Positions 33,075 through 40,880 of a stretch of DNA of 51,660 bases are shown here, piece after piece. Position 1 is the first letter of the stretch. Every line of letters begins with the position of its first letter. Under the pieces are notes generated by a model that had not been told where the DNA came from, made no database searches, and saw only the letters and a program-made list of their open reading frames with translations. A program made the translations under genes and the position numbers. This stretch comes from Reyranella soli (GTDB taxonomy: Bacteria > Pseudomonadota > Alphaproteobacteria > Reyranellales > Reyranellaceae): positions 1-51,660 of the forward strand of contig NZ_BKAJ01000107.1 in NCBI RefSeq assembly GCF_007992495.1, written 5' to 3'.

Positions 33075-35540
33075 ATGCCCACGAGTTCCATACCCCAAAA
33101 CACCGATTTCACTCGCGACGTCCTCGGACGCTACGTCTGCAACGGCCTCGATGAGGCACTCGCCAGCAGCGATCCGGGACTCAACCCCAGCGCGCGTCCG
33201 TTCGATGTGATCGTTGTTGGCGGTGGTTCCTTCGGGCCGATCCTTGCGCAGCACCTTCTGTACGTCGACCAGGCGCGGTCGCGCCGCACGCTCGTGCTCG
33301 ACGCGGGCCGGCTCGTGCTCACCGAACACGTCCAGAACCTGCCGATACTTGGCTTGACTGTCCCCGGGCCAATTTCAGTCGACCCTGGCGTTGCCCGCGC
33401 CGAGGTCTGGGGCATGCCGTGGCGGACCGATGTGCCGCGCGGCTTTCCCGGCCTGGCCTACTGCCTCGGCGGCCGCTCCGTGTATTTCGGTGGCTGGTCG
33501 CCGCAGTTGTTGCCGTCCGAGACGCCGGCCGTGTGGCCGGCGGGCCTCCTGGCCGACCTCAACGGGCCGTTGCCGGGAGGCGGTGACGGTTATTTCCGCC
33601 AGGCCTCCGAGCAGATCGGCACCACCACCACGAACGATTTCATCTTCGGAGAGCTGCACACTGCATTGCGCGCGCAGCTCCGCCAAGGCATCGACGCCAA
33701 CACCGTCACGGATGCGATCCCGCTTGCCCAGCTACCCCTGCACCTCGATGACGTGCCCAATGCACAGCAAGACCTGTTCAAGCTGGAGGCGCCGCTCGCC
33801 GTGCAGGCACAGCCACCGCACGCCGGCTTCTTCCCTTTCAACAAGTTTTCCAGCCTGCCGTTACTGATCGAATCCAGCCGTGCTGCGCAATTCGAAACCG
33901 GCGGCGACGACACGCGTAAACGCCTGATGGTCGTGCCCGACTGCCACGTGACCCGCCTGATCACCGACGGCAGTGGTCCGATCCGCCGCGTCACTGCCGT
34001 GGAAACCAATCGCGGCGTCGTTCAAGTGCCCGAAGAGGCGGTTGTCGTGCTCGCCCTCGGCACGATCGAAAACGGACGGATCGCTCTGGTCTCGCTGCCC
34101 GGCCTGCCTGGCGTCGAGCGGATCGGCGCCAATCTGATGGCGCACCTGCGTTCCAACCTCACGATTCGGCTGCCGCGCGCGGCGATAGCCGGGCTCGACC
34201 CGGGCGTGAACGAACTGCAGGCATCTGCCCTGTTCGTCAAGGGCCGCCACGCCCATACCGATGGGCTTTTCGGTCATTTTCACCTGCAGATCACCGCTGC
34301 CGGCCTGAACAAGCCGAGCACCGACTCGGAGGCGGAGCTCTTCAAGAAGATTCCCGACGTGGACACGATCGCCGCCTTCCGTCACGCCAACGATGACAAG
34401 ATCGTCCTGACCATTCGCGGCATCGGCGAGATGAGACCGAACAACCCGGCAACCCTGGTGAAGCTTGCCGGCGAGACCGACGAGTTCGGAATTCCCCGTG
34501 CGTTCGTATCGATCAATCCCGGGGTGGAGGACGGGATTTTGTGGAATGCCATGGATACGGCCGCCGACCAGGTGGCGCTCATCTTCGCCAATGGTCTGCC
34601 TTACGAAGTGCTCTCCGGGTCCGCATTCCAGCCGGTGGCAGCCAATCAGCCGGCGTCGGCGGTGCTGGCGTTTCCGAATCGTCGCGACGGCCTTGGCACC
34701 ACGCACCACGAGGCGGGCACGCTGGCCATGGGCGACGATCCCGATACGTCAGTCACGAACGCCAATGCGCGCTTCCACAGGGTGCCCAATCTCTACGTTG
34801 CCGGCCCGTCGCTGTTCCCGACGGTCGGCTCACCGAACCCAATGCTTACCGGCACTGCGCTGGCGCGCCGGCTGGCGGACAACCTTGCGGCGCCGTTCAT
34901 CGCGCAGGCAGGCTTCACCTCCTTGTTCGACGGCGCCTCGCTGCAAGGCTGGCGGATGTCCACCATCCGCAACCAGCCCGGCCGCGACGACCCGGGCCAC
35001 TTTGTCGTAACCAATGGGGCGCTGGTCTCCGTGCCCGGTTCGGACATCGGGCTGTTGTGGCATGCCCAGCCCACCCCGCCGGACTATCTGCTCAAGCTCG
35101 AATGGCGACGCTGGCAGGAAGATGCGAACTCCGGCGTGTTCCTGCGCTTTCCCGACCCCGAAAGTCGCAACTACGACAATTCCGCGTTCGTGGCCGTCGA
35201 CTTTGGCCTTGAGGTGCAGATCGACCAGCTCGCTTCCCCAGATGGCTTGCCGATCCACAAGACGGCGGCAATCTACGGCTTGCAAGGACCCAATAATCCG
35301 AATGCGCTCCCCGTGAATGCCATCGGCGAGTGGAATGCGTTCGAGATCCAGGTCCAGGGCCAGAACTACGCCGTAACCCTGAACGGCGTGCCGGTTACTG
35401 CATTCACCTTCGTGCCGGGCTCCGACGCCGCACATCCCGATCGGGGTATGCCGAGCACCAACGCCGTCCCGCGCTTCATTGGATTTCAGACACACACGCG
35501 CCGCGTCGCCTTTCGCAATATCCAGTTGAGGCCGCTGTAG
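33075..35540 (+). CDS. GMC-type FAD oxidoreductase fused to DUF1080 domain
   Basis: The 821-aa protein has an FAD Rossmann motif (VIVVGGGSFGP at about residues 44-54), a glycine-rich YCLGGRSVYFGGW motif, and a GMC C-terminal domain with THHEAGTLAMG and SPNPMLTG (His and Asn of the active site). From about residue 615 to the end it has a DUF1080/3-keto-disaccharide-hydrolase-like beta-sandwich (SLFDGASLQGW, SGVFLRFPDP, FRNIQL). An oxidoreductase that makes 3-keto-sugars coupled to a domain family that cleaves them would make chemical sense. There is no signal peptide. I chose the ATG at 33075; a longer frame reaches 33000. Confidence 0.82.
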   Translation: MPTSSIPQNTDFTRDVLGRYVCNGLDEALASSDPGLNPSARPFDVIVVGGGSFGPILAQHLLYVDQARSRRTLVLDAGRLVLTEHVQNLPILGLTVPGPISVDPGVARAEVWGMPWRTDVPRGFPGLAYCLGGRSVYFGGWSPQLLPSETPAVWPAGLLADLNGPLPGGGDGYFRQASEQIGTTTTNDFIFGELHTALRAQLRQGIDANTVTDAIPLAQLPLHLDDVPNAQQDLFKLEAPLAVQAQPPHAGFFPFNKFSSLPLLIESSRAAQFETGGDDTRKRLMVVPDCHVTRLITDGSGPIRRVTAVETNRGVVQVPEEAVVVLALGTIENGRIALVSLPGLPGVERIGANLMAHLRSNLTIRLPRAAIAGLDPGVNELQASALFVKGRHAHTDGLFGHFHLQITAAGLNKPSTDSEAELFKKIPDVDTIAAFRHANDDKIVLTIRGIGEMRPNNPATLVKLAGETDEFGIPRAFVSINPGVEDGILWNAMDTAADQVALIFANGLPYEVLSGSAFQPVAANQPASAVLAFPNRRDGLGTTHHEAGTLAMGDDPDTSVTNANARFHRVPNLYVAGPSLFPTVGSPNPMLTGTALARRLADNLAAPFIAQAGFTSLFDGASLQGWRMSTIRNQPGRDDPGHFVVTNGALVSVPGSDIGLLWHAQPTPPDYLLKLEWRRWQEDANSGVFLRFPDPESRNYDNSAFVAVDFGLEVQIDQLASPDGLPIHKTAAIYGLQGPNNPNALPVNAIGEWNAFEIQVQGQNYAVTLNGVPVTAFTFVPGSDAAHPDRGMPSTNAVPRFIGFQTHTRRVAFRNIQLRPL

Positions 35541-35573
35541 AAGGCGAGGCGCGCCTGGTGGGGCATTCAGCAA

Positions 35574-36839
35574 ATGCGAGTCTTCCACCTCACGACTGAG
35601 TTTCCTCCGCTCGTCTATGGCGGGCTAGGCACGGCCATCGGGGGGCTTGTCGCCGCTTCGGCGCGTGCTGGCATCGAAGTCACGGTATTGCTGGTCGCTG
35701 GTGATGCCAAAGCTTCGTATCAGTGGCCAGCGAAGACGTGGCAGGCCGATGCCGTCGACGCTGTCGACCATGGGGACGCCGGTATCCATCTTCTCCATGC
35801 CTCGCATGACAATGCGGAAGCGGTCGCTGTCGATTGGTTGCGGGCCTGCCGGGCGGACGTGCTGCATCTGCACGTCTTTTGGCTATGGCCGCTGGCGCGT
35901 AGGCTGCGGGAGCGGACTGGCATCCCCATTGTCTACACGGTGCATTCGCTGGATCGCGCCGAGTACGAACTCGGTCAAGGACCGCCGGAATGTCTGACGC
36001 AGTCCGACCTGCAGGAGAGCCTGATTGCGTCCGCCGATCGGATCGTGGCGCTGACGCAAAGCGAAAGCGCCTTGATCGCCGCTTACGTTCCCGCCGCCTG
36101 CGGCCGTGTCAGGGTGGTCGGCAACGGCATCGAAGATTGTCCCGGGGCACTCGCAACAGCGAGCCGACCTCCGACAACCGGCCCGCTCACGGTCCTCTAT
36201 TCAGGGCGCTTCGTCGAACGCAAGGGCGTGCGGGACCTTCTTGCGGCCGTGCCGCTCGTGTTGGAGCGCGCACCGAATACAAGCTTCGTCCTGGCTGGCG
36301 GCCACCGGCATTGCAGCGGCGACGACATGGCCCGTTATTGGCTGCCGGTGGGCTTCGAGCGCTATCGGGAGCGGGTGAGATTTACCGGCTGGCTTTCTTC
36401 GCAAGACCTCGCGCGACTGTATGGCCAGGCGGATGTCCTGGTAGTCCCAAGCTGGTATGAGCCGTTTGGCATGGTGGTGCTCGAGGGCATGCTTTACGGA
36501 TTGCCCATCGTCGCTTCGTCAGTCGGCGGCCCGGCGGAGATTCTCGAGCACGAACGCACTGGCCTGCTGCATCCACCGCGCGATGGAATTGCGCTCGCAG
36601 CAGCGCTTACGCGACTGATCGAAGAACCAGGTTTGCGTCAGCGCTTGCGTCAGGAGGCGGCCCGCGAGGTGCGGCAAACGTGGCTGTACTCAAAGGTCGT
36701 GCGGCGGATGTGCTCCGTCTACGCCGAGATGTGTACCGATGCGTCCGAAACGCCAACAAAGATCGGATTGCCCGGCTCTCCGCGGGGTCATTTCCCAATC
36801 ATGAGACGAGAGCCTCACCATGTCAGTGCCGCTCCCTGA
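35574..36839 (+). CDS. GT4-family glycosyltransferase
   Basis: The 421-aa protein is a GT-B-fold glycosyltransferase of the GT4 type. It has PPLVYGGLGTAIGGL at the start, an N-terminal acceptor domain, VGNGIED at the domain joint, and the EX7E nucleotide-sugar motif in YEPFGMVVLEG near residue 300, followed by VASSVGGPAEIL. It would transfer a sugar to an unknown acceptor. It lies 33 bp after the GMC-DUF1080 gene, so the pair is probably co-transcribed and may act on the same glycan or glycoside. Confidence 0.88.
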   Translation: MRVFHLTTEFPPLVYGGLGTAIGGLVAASARAGIEVTVLLVAGDAKASYQWPAKTWQADAVDAVDHGDAGIHLLHASHDNAEAVAVDWLRACRADVLHLHVFWLWPLARRLRERTGIPIVYTVHSLDRAEYELGQGPPECLTQSDLQESLIASADRIVALTQSESALIAAYVPAACGRVRVVGNGIEDCPGALATASRPPTTGPLTVLYSGRFVERKGVRDLLAAVPLVLERAPNTSFVLAGGHRHCSGDDMARYWLPVGFERYRERVRFTGWLSSQDLARLYGQADVLVVPSWYEPFGMVVLEGMLYGLPIVASSVGGPAEILEHERTGLLHPPRDGIALAAALTRLIEEPGLRQRLRQEAAREVRQTWLYSKVVRRMCSVYAEMCTDASETPTKIGLPGSPRGHFPIMRREPHHVSAAP

Positions 36840-36873
36840 TCATTGGCCGACCGCTTCGGCCGCGCCACGCTCC

Positions 36874-36906
36874 CCGCCGGAGGAGCAGGAGGCAGCGCGG
36901 GCCAAA
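36874..36906 (+). repeat. 33-bp repeat, copy 2 (after GT4 gene)
   Basis: This stretch matches the end of the MFS gene at 31 of 33 bases. In the same reading frame it translates PPEEQEAARAK and reaches a TAA at 36919-36921. The frame opens at an ATG at 36820 to give a 33-residue product that I do not consider a real gene. It sits just upstream of the two-component promoter region. Confidence 0.6.
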
Positions 36907-36916
36907 CGTGCCGAAG

Positions 36917-36934
36917 CTTAAAGCTCCCTTAAAG
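36917..36934 (+). promoter_or_regulatory. Putative operator A, upstream of the response regulator
   Basis: Two CTTAAAG heptamers (36917-36923 and 36928-36934) lie in the same orientation with an 11-bp period. This period is typical of binding by OmpR/PhoB-family regulators to one face of DNA. The site is 72 bp before the ATG at 37006 and would suggest autoregulation. It diverges from sites B to D in having G for C after TTAAA. Confidence 0.55.
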
Positions 36935-37005
36935 TTGCCTTGTGAGTCTGCGAGTTTGGGCACGGGATAGCCAAACGCGACGGTGCCAAGGAGCTGTTGC
37001 TCGAG

Positions 37006-37680
37006 ATGCGAATTCTGGTGGTCGAGGACGAAAGCCGCATCGCCGAGATTCTCCGCGCAGCATTGTCGCGCGCGGGGCTCACCGTCGATACGGTGCGACT
37101 CTTTGCCGAAGCCAGTGTGGCCGTAGCGACCAATCCCTACGATGCCGTCATCCTCGATCTCGGCTTGCCCGACGGTGACGGACTCTCGCTCCTGGCGGAG
37201 ATGCGGGCCCGCGGCTGCACTGTTCCCATCCTCGTGTTGACCGCGCGTGACGCCGTAGAACATCGCGTCGCCGGTCTCGATGCCGGGGCCGACGACTACC
37301 TGATCAAGCCCTTCGCCACGAGCGAGGTCGTCGCGCGTGTCAAGGCTCTCCTGCGTCGACCTGGCGGCGCGCTTGGAGCCGTCCTCAGCAGTGGCAACGT
37401 TGCTTTCGACACGGTCGGCCGCGACGTCCGCATCGGCGACGCCGTTCTCGCCCTGCCGCGGCGCGAGAGCGCGATCCTGGAGCATCTGATGCGCCGGGCC
37501 GGTCGCGTCGTACCCAAGGCCGTGCTGGAGGAGAAGCTTTACGGTATCGACGACGAGCTGGGATCGAATGCCATACCGGTGCATGTCCACCATCTGCGCC
37601 GCAAGCTGATCGATGGTGGCGCAACGGTCGAGATCCATACGGTGCGTGGCGTCGGTTATCTACTGGTCGGTCAAAGATGA
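37006..37680 (+). CDS. OmpR/PhoB-family response regulator
   Basis: The 224-aa protein has a receiver domain with acidic pocket ED (residues 7-8), phosphoacceptor Asp51 in VILDLGLPDGDG, the TA switch in LVLTARD and the lysine in LIKPFA, followed by a winged-helix DNA-binding domain (EKLYGIDDELGSNAIPVHVHHLRRKL, VRGVGYLL). The relationship is to the QseB/TctD group. I chose the ATG at 37006; a TTG nine bases upstream is too close to GGAG. It overlaps the kinase gene by 4 bases and is probably autoregulated through the CTTAAAG repeats. Confidence 0.93.
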   Translation: MRILVVEDESRIAEILRAALSRAGLTVDTVRLFAEASVAVATNPYDAVILDLGLPDGDGLSLLAEMRARGCTVPILVLTARDAVEHRVAGLDAGADDYLIKPFATSEVVARVKALLRRPGGALGAVLSSGNVAFDTVGRDVRIGDAVLALPRRESAILEHLMRRAGRVVPKAVLEEKLYGIDDELGSNAIPVHVHHLRRKLIDGGATVEIHTVRGVGYLLVGQR

Positions 37681-39056
37681 GCCGGCGTCGCCTGCATTCC
37701 CTGCAACTGAGGCTGGTCCTGCCGCTGGTGTTCCTGTTCATCGTCGGCGCGGCGGTCATCGTCGGTTTCGTCATCTGGCGCGCCTACGACTCGGCCGATT
37801 CCCTGGCCGACCGCGAGCTCAGCCTGCGGGCGGCCGATCTCGCCAGCTACCTGGTCCGCCAACCGGATGGCACGGCGCGGCTGGACCTGCCGGAAAATCT
37901 TCGCCAAGCCTACGGCGCCGCACCGGCTGCCGACATCTTCGCGATTCGGGGCGCCGACGGTCGCTTGATCGCGGCCATGCCGCAAAGCTTTGGCTCGGTC
38001 GTCGAGCGCTGGACGTCCGCATCGGAACATGCCGGCTACTTCCATCTCAAGGAACTTCCCGGGCGCAGCGATGACTACTATGGCCTGGGGCTCGCGCTCG
38101 ACAGTGCGGCGGGTCCGGTATCCGTCTGGGTGGCGCGGGCGAATGGCGCCACGGCGCTCGTCCATTCGATGCTCGAGGAATTCGTCTTCGACATCGCCTG
38201 GGTCATTCCGCTGTTCATGCTGTTGGCGCTTGGCATCGCCATTCTGACGACCCGCAAAGCGCTCGCGCCGGTGCGCGCCCTGTCGGAAGTCGCGGGCTCC
38301 ATCGGACCGAGCACGACCGCGGTGCGGCTGCCGCAAGCGAGCCTGCCCAGCGAGATAGAGCCGCTGGTCGCGGCCGTGAACCGGGCCCTCGATCGCCTCG
38401 AGCAAGGCTTTGCCGTCCAGCGGCAGTTCACCGCCAACGCCGCACACGAGTTGCGCACGCCATTGGCCATCGTTACCGGCGCTCTCGAGGGCATGGACCC
38501 GTCGCCCGAGCTCGACAAGCTCAAGCTCGATGTGGCGCGCATGAACCGCCTGGTGGGACAGCTGTTGAGTGTTGCGCGCCTCGATGCGATCGCACTGGAC
38601 GTTTCCGGCATGGTCGACCTCAATGACGTGGCACGCCAAGCCGTCGCCAACATGGCTCCCTGGGCGTTGGCACAGTCCCGCAGGCTGGCCTTCGACGGCG
38701 CCAGGCATCCGGTCGTGGTCAGCGGCAACGTCCATGCGATCGACGACGCCGTTCGCAATCTGGTGGAAAACGCCGTGGCGCACGCACCACCCGAGAGCGA
38801 GGTGATCGTGAGCGCGCGACCGGACGGTCGCATCGAGGTCAGCGATTGCGGTCCAGGCGTGCCGCCGCAGGATCGTGAACGGATCTTCGACCGCTTCTGG
38901 CGCAGCAAGGCCGCACCCGCGCATGGCGCGGGGCTGGGCCTTGCCATCGTGGCCGAGATCATGAAGGCCCATGGCGGGCGCGCCGAGGTCAGTGCGGGCG
39001 CTGAGGGCGGCGCCGTGTTCACCCTCGCCTTTCCGATGTCCGCAGCCGCACGCTAA
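37677..39056 (+). CDS. Sensor histidine kinase
   Basis: The 459-aa protein has two membrane helices (about residues 14-32 and 180-200) that enclose a periplasmic sensor of about 145 residues, then a HAMP-like linker and dimerisation domain with the phosphorylated His257 in AAHELRTPL. The ATPase domain has the N box (NLVENAVAHAP), the G1 motif (DCGPGVPP) and G2 (GLGLAI). It should phosphorylate the adjacent regulator. The periplasmic sensor has no cysteine-rich or obvious metal-binding motif, so the signal is unknown. Confidence 0.93.
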   Translation: MSRRRLHSLQLRLVLPLVFLFIVGAAVIVGFVIWRAYDSADSLADRELSLRAADLASYLVRQPDGTARLDLPENLRQAYGAAPAADIFAIRGADGRLIAAMPQSFGSVVERWTSASEHAGYFHLKELPGRSDDYYGLGLALDSAAGPVSVWVARANGATALVHSMLEEFVFDIAWVIPLFMLLALGIAILTTRKALAPVRALSEVAGSIGPSTTAVRLPQASLPSEIEPLVAAVNRALDRLEQGFAVQRQFTANAAHELRTPLAIVTGALEGMDPSPELDKLKLDVARMNRLVGQLLSVARLDAIALDVSGMVDLNDVARQAVANMAPWALAQSRRLAFDGARHPVVVSGNVHAIDDAVRNLVENAVAHAPPESEVIVSARPDGRIEVSDCGPGVPPQDRERIFDRFWRSKAAPAHGAGLGLAIVAEIMKAHGGRAEVSAGAEGGAVFTLAFPMSAAAR

Positions 39057-39069
39057 ACTTGCGTTAAAC
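39053..39069 (+). promoter_or_regulatory. Putative operator B, upstream of the rhodanese gene
   Basis: CTAAAC at 39053-39058 and TTAAAC at 39064-39069 have an 11-bp period. The second half is part of the exact 10-mer TGCGTTAAAC (39060-39069) that also occurs twice between the two PepSY genes. The site overlaps the stop codon of the kinase gene and ends 44 bp before the rhodanese ATG. Confidence 0.6.
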
Positions 39070-39112
39070 ACAGTGCTTCAGCCTGCGTGCGCCACAACAA
39101 CAGGGGCACGAC

Positions 39113-39895
39113 ATGATGGGCAGGCGAAGCGGGACATATTTGATCGTCGCAACGATGTTGGCGGGAGCAATGTCCCTCCAACAGCCGTCGGCCCAGCCGT
39201 CGGATCGGTCGGACATCCAGGACGGCGTCGTCGGTGGAGGAAACAGCCCCGAGGTCAGCACCGCGCAACTGCGACGCGCGCTCGCCGAGGCAAGCGCCAT
39301 CGTGCTCGATGCCAGGCCGTACGAGGAATACGCGGTGAGCCACGTACCTGGCGCATGGGCGGTGCGGGGGATGCCGGGCACGACGCCTGCGCTGTATGTT
39401 GCCGACGTCACGGCGATCGTGGAAAGCCTGCCCGACCGCGAACAGCCGATGATCGTGTACTGCAATGGCCTTTACTGCGGCCGCAGCGAACGGTTCGCCG
39501 CCGACCTGGCGAAGGCCGGGTACCGGAACGTCCGCCGCTATCAGTTGGGTGCGCCGGGATGGCGGGCTCTGGGTGGCGTCATGCAGGTCGAGAAGCCCGC
39601 CCTGCTGCGACTCCTCGAACAGGATAAGACGGCCGTGCTGATCGACGGACGGACACAGGCCGGCGGCAAGCCGAGGCTTCGCAACGCCGTGCCGATTCCC
39701 CTGCCCGAGGCATCCAGGGCAAAGGACGACGGGCGTCTGCCGATGACGGACCACAACACGCGGATCCTCGTGGTCGCCGGGAGCGGTGATGAGGCGCGCA
39801 AAGTGGCCGAAGCCATCGTGCGCGACGCCTTCCACAACGTCGCCTACTTCGACGGCTCCTTCGCCGACTTAGGGGAGCTTCTGGAAGAGTCGTGA
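39113..39895 (+). CDS. Exported double-rhodanese protein
   Basis: The 260-aa protein has an N-terminal signal (TYLIVATMLAGAMSLQQPSAQ) and two rhodanese-like domains. The first has EVSTAQLRRALAE, VLDARPYEEYAVSHVPGA and the active-site loop VYCNGLYCGRS; the second (residues about 160-260) has VLIDGRTQ and VVAGSGDEA, where the cysteine is missing, so it is probably structural. It would handle thiosulfate, persulfide or similar sulfur, or redox signals, in the periplasm. It is separated from the kinase by a 56-bp gap with operator B. Confidence 0.82.
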   Translation: MMGRRSGTYLIVATMLAGAMSLQQPSAQPSDRSDIQDGVVGGGNSPEVSTAQLRRALAEASAIVLDARPYEEYAVSHVPGAWAVRGMPGTTPALYVADVTAIVESLPDREQPMIVYCNGLYCGRSERFAADLAKAGYRNVRRYQLGAPGWRALGGVMQVEKPALLRLLEQDKTAVLIDGRTQAGGKPRLRNAVPIPLPEASRAKDDGRLPMTDHNTRILVVAGSGDEARKVAEAIVRDAFHNVAYFDGSFADLGELLEES

Positions 39896-39913
39896 TCCGG
39901 GGCGAGAGCCACC

Positions 39914-40210
39914 CTAGTCGTCGTCATCGCCGTCGTTGTCACCAGCAAGGCGCCCCGTTTGCGCATCGACCAGCACCTTGCCGGTCTGGCCATCCTTCAC
40001 ACCCATGGCTTGGATCATGCCGCCCTGGCGGATGGTCAGGACGTTCGTAAAGCCGTCCGATTGCAGCTTGTCGCGAACCTGCGCTTCGGTCACGGGTCGA
40101 TCACCGGCGATGAAGACGGCTCCTTTGGGCTGGGCCGTCGCGATCAACACACCGGCCGCTGCAACCAGCGCGGCTCCACCGAGCAATGCCATGGCGCTTC
40201 TCGCATTCAT
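39914..40210 (-). CDS. Exported PepSY-domain protein
   Basis: The 98-aa product starts with a signal peptide (AMALLGGAALVAAAGVLIATAQ) and has one PepSY-like domain (PVTEAQVRDKLQSDGF, then GQTGKVLVDAQTGRL), ending with an aspartate run (DNDGDDDD). PepSY domains often inhibit proteases or sense envelope state and are common beside two-component systems. GAGGAG lies before the ATG. It is transcribed away from the PepSY protein at 40357, and the shared 146-bp region holds two operator-like sites. Confidence 0.8.
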   Translation of the reverse strand: MNARSAMALLGGAALVAAAGVLIATAQPKGAVFIAGDRPVTEAQVRDKLQSDGFTNVLTIRQGGMIQAMGVKDGQTGKVLVDAQTGRLAGDNDGDDDD

Positions 40211-40263
40211 GGTCGGTCTCTCCTCATTACTGGATGTCGATTATCGCCAGTGGAGCAACCAGC

Positions 40264-40281
40264 GTTTAACGCAGCGTTAAG
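40264..40281 (-). promoter_or_regulatory. Putative operator C, for the leftward PepSY gene
   Basis: Read on the minus strand, this is CTTAAC followed 11 bp later by GTTAAAC, including the exact 10-mer TGCGTTAAAC (plus-strand GTTTAACGCA, 40264-40273). It lies 54 bp upstream of the PepSY ATG at 40210, in a position suited to activation. Confidence 0.6.
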
Positions 40282-40296
40282 TGTCACTCGGAGGGC

Positions 40297-40315
40297 GCGT
40301 AATACTGCGTTAAAC
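40297..40315 (+). promoter_or_regulatory. Putative operator D, for the rightward PepSY operon
   Basis: GCGTAA at 40297-40302 and GCGTTAAAC at 40307-40315 place the two TAA cores 11 bp apart. TGCGTTAAAC is again present (40306-40315). The site ends about 42 bp before the ATG at 40357, which heads the PepSY, DUF1259 and propeller genes. Confidence 0.55.
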
Positions 40316-40356
40316 CGGCCGGCCGATGGTACGACGGCACATCGGAGGTGACCGCC

Positions 40357-40869
40357 ATGCGAGGCAATTCGATTTTCAGCATCGCCGTTGCAGCTGTCCT
40401 GCTGCCCGGCGGTCCTTCGGCGCGGGCCGAGGAGGAGACGAACCCCGCCGCTCTGGCCAAGGCGCTCCAGTCGGCGAGCCTTCCCTTAGAGAAGGCGATG
40501 AAGGTCAGTGAACGGGAGGGCAAGCCGATCTCGGCCAAGTACGAAATCGAGCACGGCGCCCTGCAGCTCTCGATCTACACCCAGAAGGGCGATCGGTTCA
40601 GCGAGCTGATCCTTGATCACAAGTCGGGCGCCGTGGCCAAGGAGGAATGGATCACCGATGGCGACGATATGAAGGCCGCCCAGGCGCAGGCCGCGGCCAT
40701 GGCCAAAGCGAAAGTGTGGCTCGCCGTCGCGGCCGATCGTGCCGTGGAGACCAACACCGGCTATCGCGCGGTCAGTGTCATGCCGAAGCTAGAGGGCGAC
40801 AGCCCGGTCGCCGTCGTCACCCTGATGAAGGGCGACGAGGTGAAGAAGGTCAGCGAGAAACTCAATTGA
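40357..40869 (+). CDS. Exported PepSY-like protein
   Basis: The 170-aa product has a signal peptide ending near GGPSARAEE and PepSY-like repeats (KYEIEHGALQLSIYTQKGDRFSE and LEGDSPVAVVTLMKGDE). I chose the ATG at 40357, 8 bp after GGAGG. A GTG at 40348 is in frame but too close to the ribosome site. It is the first gene of a run with DUF1259 (11-bp gap) and the propeller (10-bp gap), preceded by operator D. Function is unknown, probably an envelope sensor or inhibitor. Confidence 0.75.
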   Translation: MRGNSIFSIAVAAVLLPGGPSARAEEETNPAALAKALQSASLPLEKAMKVSEREGKPISAKYEIEHGALQLSIYTQKGDRFSELILDHKSGAVAKEEWITDGDDMKAAQAQAAAMAKAKVWLAVAADRAVETNTGYRAVSVMPKLEGDSPVAVVTLMKGDEVKKVSEKLN

Positions 40870-40880
40870 GGAGGATCGCC

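Noticed and set aside
36820..36921. 33-codon frame over the second copy of the MFS tail repeat
   Set aside because: It has no ribosome site and its upstream part overlaps the GT4 gene; it is better explained as a duplicated fragment.
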